Positions 13,743-14,580 of a stretch of DNA of 14,580 nt are shown here, piece after piece. Source of the stretch: JACKOD01 sp041591635 (GTDB lineage Bacteria; Pseudomonadota; Gammaproteobacteria; Pseudomonadales; Oleiphilaceae); assembly GCA_041591635.1 (NCBI GenBank), contig JBFHRO010000071.1, forward strand, positions 1 through 14,580, given 5' to 3'. The translations under genes and the position numbers were made by a program. Below the pieces are notes generated by a model. The model made no database searches, was not told the origin of the DNA, and worked only from the letters and a program-made list of their open reading frames with translations. Numbering within the stretch: position 1 is the first letter of the stretch; each line of letters starts with the position of its first letter.

Positions 13743-14580
13743 TCACCCCTCAAGGGATTGGGGATGAAACCTGTGGGCGTACCACAACTGACCAAAACTC
13801 AGCCCGGCATCATTCACCGGCACCTGCTGTGGCAGGCGCAACCGGGAGCCTTCCCGGGTCAGGGCCAGCGCCAATCCCTCTGCCAGCAGCTGGTTCTGCA
13901 TACAACCTCCGGTGGCCAGCACCTCGGCGGGCAACTGTCCACCGTAATGGCGACGAACCCAGGCTACCAGGGCCGTCGCAAAGCCATCGTGCCAGAGTCG
14001 TGCTCCCGCCTCGGGGCAGGGCAAATCGAGCGCCGCCACTAACAAAGGCAACGGATTCAGACAGCCACCCACCCCCTCCAGCATAGCCTCAACCAGCTCG
14101 GCACGCACCGCAAGAGGCGGGTGCCGGCGCGCCAATGCCTCAAGCTCCATGGCCGCCTGACCTTCGTAACTGCTGGATTCGATCCCGGCAATCAGGGCAG
14201 CGGCGGCGTCAAACCAGCGCCCGGCGCTGCTGGTCACGGGTAACTGCGCCCGGGGATGGGTCTGCGCCGCACAGAGCCAGGCCAGCAATGGCTGAGCCTT
14301 GGTGCCAAATCGCCGTATTGCCGCCTTGGTTTCTCCCAGCGCATGCAGAACCGCAACACCAAGGCGCCAGGGCTCGCGGGCCGCCCGATCGCCCCCCGGC
14401 AGCGGCAGGGTCGTAAGACTTGCCTGATGTCGCATGACATCGCCTTCAACCCGGTAAAGCTCGCCACCGGCGATCTGGCCCGCGTCTCCGAGGCCAAAGC
14501 CATCGAGCACCAATCCGGCACAGGGTATGGCCGAGGGAAATTCGGCCAGCGCCCCTGCCAGGTGGGCGCGATGGTGGGGC
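13743..14580 (-). CDS. hypF: HypF, carbamoyltransferase, partial (C-terminal part only)
   Basis: HypF converts carbamoyl phosphate to carbamoyl-adenylate and transfers the carbamoyl group to HypE. The frame is open to the right edge; 278 complete codons and the stop are present, out of the roughly 750 residues of a full HypF. What is seen is the C-terminal Kae1-like domain. HHRAH at the very edge matches the metal-binding HHxAH motif. DGFGLGDAGQIAGGEL is the nucleotide-binding loop, EGQAAMELE is a conserved helix, and GGCMQNQLL resembles the usual GGVFQN-type motif. The N-terminal acylphosphatase, zinc-finger and YrdC-like domains lie outside the window. hypC begins 32 bp after the stop codon. 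No internal stop or frameshift is visible in the sequenced part. Confidence 0.95.
   Translation of the reverse strand, partial: PHHRAHLAGALAEFPSAIPCAGLVLDGFGLGDAGQIAGGELYRVEGDVMRHQASLTTLPLPGGDRAAREPWRLGVAVLHALGETKAAIRRFGTKAQPLLAWLCAAQTHPRAQLPVTSSAGRWFDAAAALIAGIESSSYEGQAAMELEALARRHPPLAVRAELVEAMLEGVGGCLNPLPLLVAALDLPCPEAGARLWHDGFATALVAWVRRHYGGQLPAEVLATGGCMQNQLLAEGLALALTREGSRLRLPQQVPVNDAGLSFGQLWYAHRFHPQSLEG

Noticed and set aside
1..14580. CRISPR array, tRNA, rRNA, insertion sequence or prophage
   Set aside because: No regularly spaced repeats, no tRNA-like cloverleaf, no transposase or phage genes and no terminal inverted repeats were seen on either strand.

Overview
The window looks like chromosome from a GC-rich, free-living Gammaproteobacterium. 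The ExeA-type ATPase, the OmpA-like lipoprotein, the 7TMR-DISM hybrid sensor kinase and the hyp operon would fit a marine or soil heterotroph of the Cellvibrionaceae or a related group. That placement is inference from gene content only; no rRNA or other marker gene is present. There are no tRNAs, CRISPR arrays, insertion sequences or phage genes.

Left part (1-2814): a partial ExeA/GspA-type AAA ATPase runs off the left edge on the minus strand. It is divergent from a response regulator (1148-2263, plus) with a receiver domain and a long C-terminal region I do not recognise. The 3' end of the response regulator overlaps by 31 bp the 3' end of a convergent four-helix membrane protein gene (2233-2814, minus).

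Middle (2801-7511, minus strand): a 1251-residue hybrid histidine kinase (signal peptide, 7TMR-DISM sensor and seven-helix region, PAS, HisKA, HATPase, two receivers, HPt) is followed, with a 14-bp overlap, by the four-helix protein, so the two are probably translationally coupled. Upstream of the kinase, in the same direction, is a 296-residue protein of unknown function. The membrane kinase, its small coupled membrane protein and the convergent response regulator may form one signalling module.

Right-middle (7556-11281): a large Ser/Thr/Ala-rich lipoprotein of unknown function (829 residues) ends at a clear intrinsic terminator. A 391-bp intergenic region separates it from a divergent OmpA-family lipoprotein. 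That region contains complementary segments that could form alternative leader hairpins.

Right part (11326-14580, minus strand): four genes for NiFe-hydrogenase cofactor maturation in the order hypF (partial)-hypC-hypD-hypE. Together they make and insert the Fe(CN)2CO unit: HypF activates carbamoyl phosphate, HypE carries and dehydrates the carbamoyl group to a thiocyanate on its C-terminal Cys, and HypC-HypD assemble the iron centre. This is the downstream end of the operon. The hydrogenase structural genes and hypA/hypB are not in the window and would be expected to the right, if they are clustered.

No clearly new biological system is proven here. The best candidates for undescribed biology are the kinase/four-helix-protein/response-regulator module and the 829-residue lipoprotein with its repeated AWxN motif.
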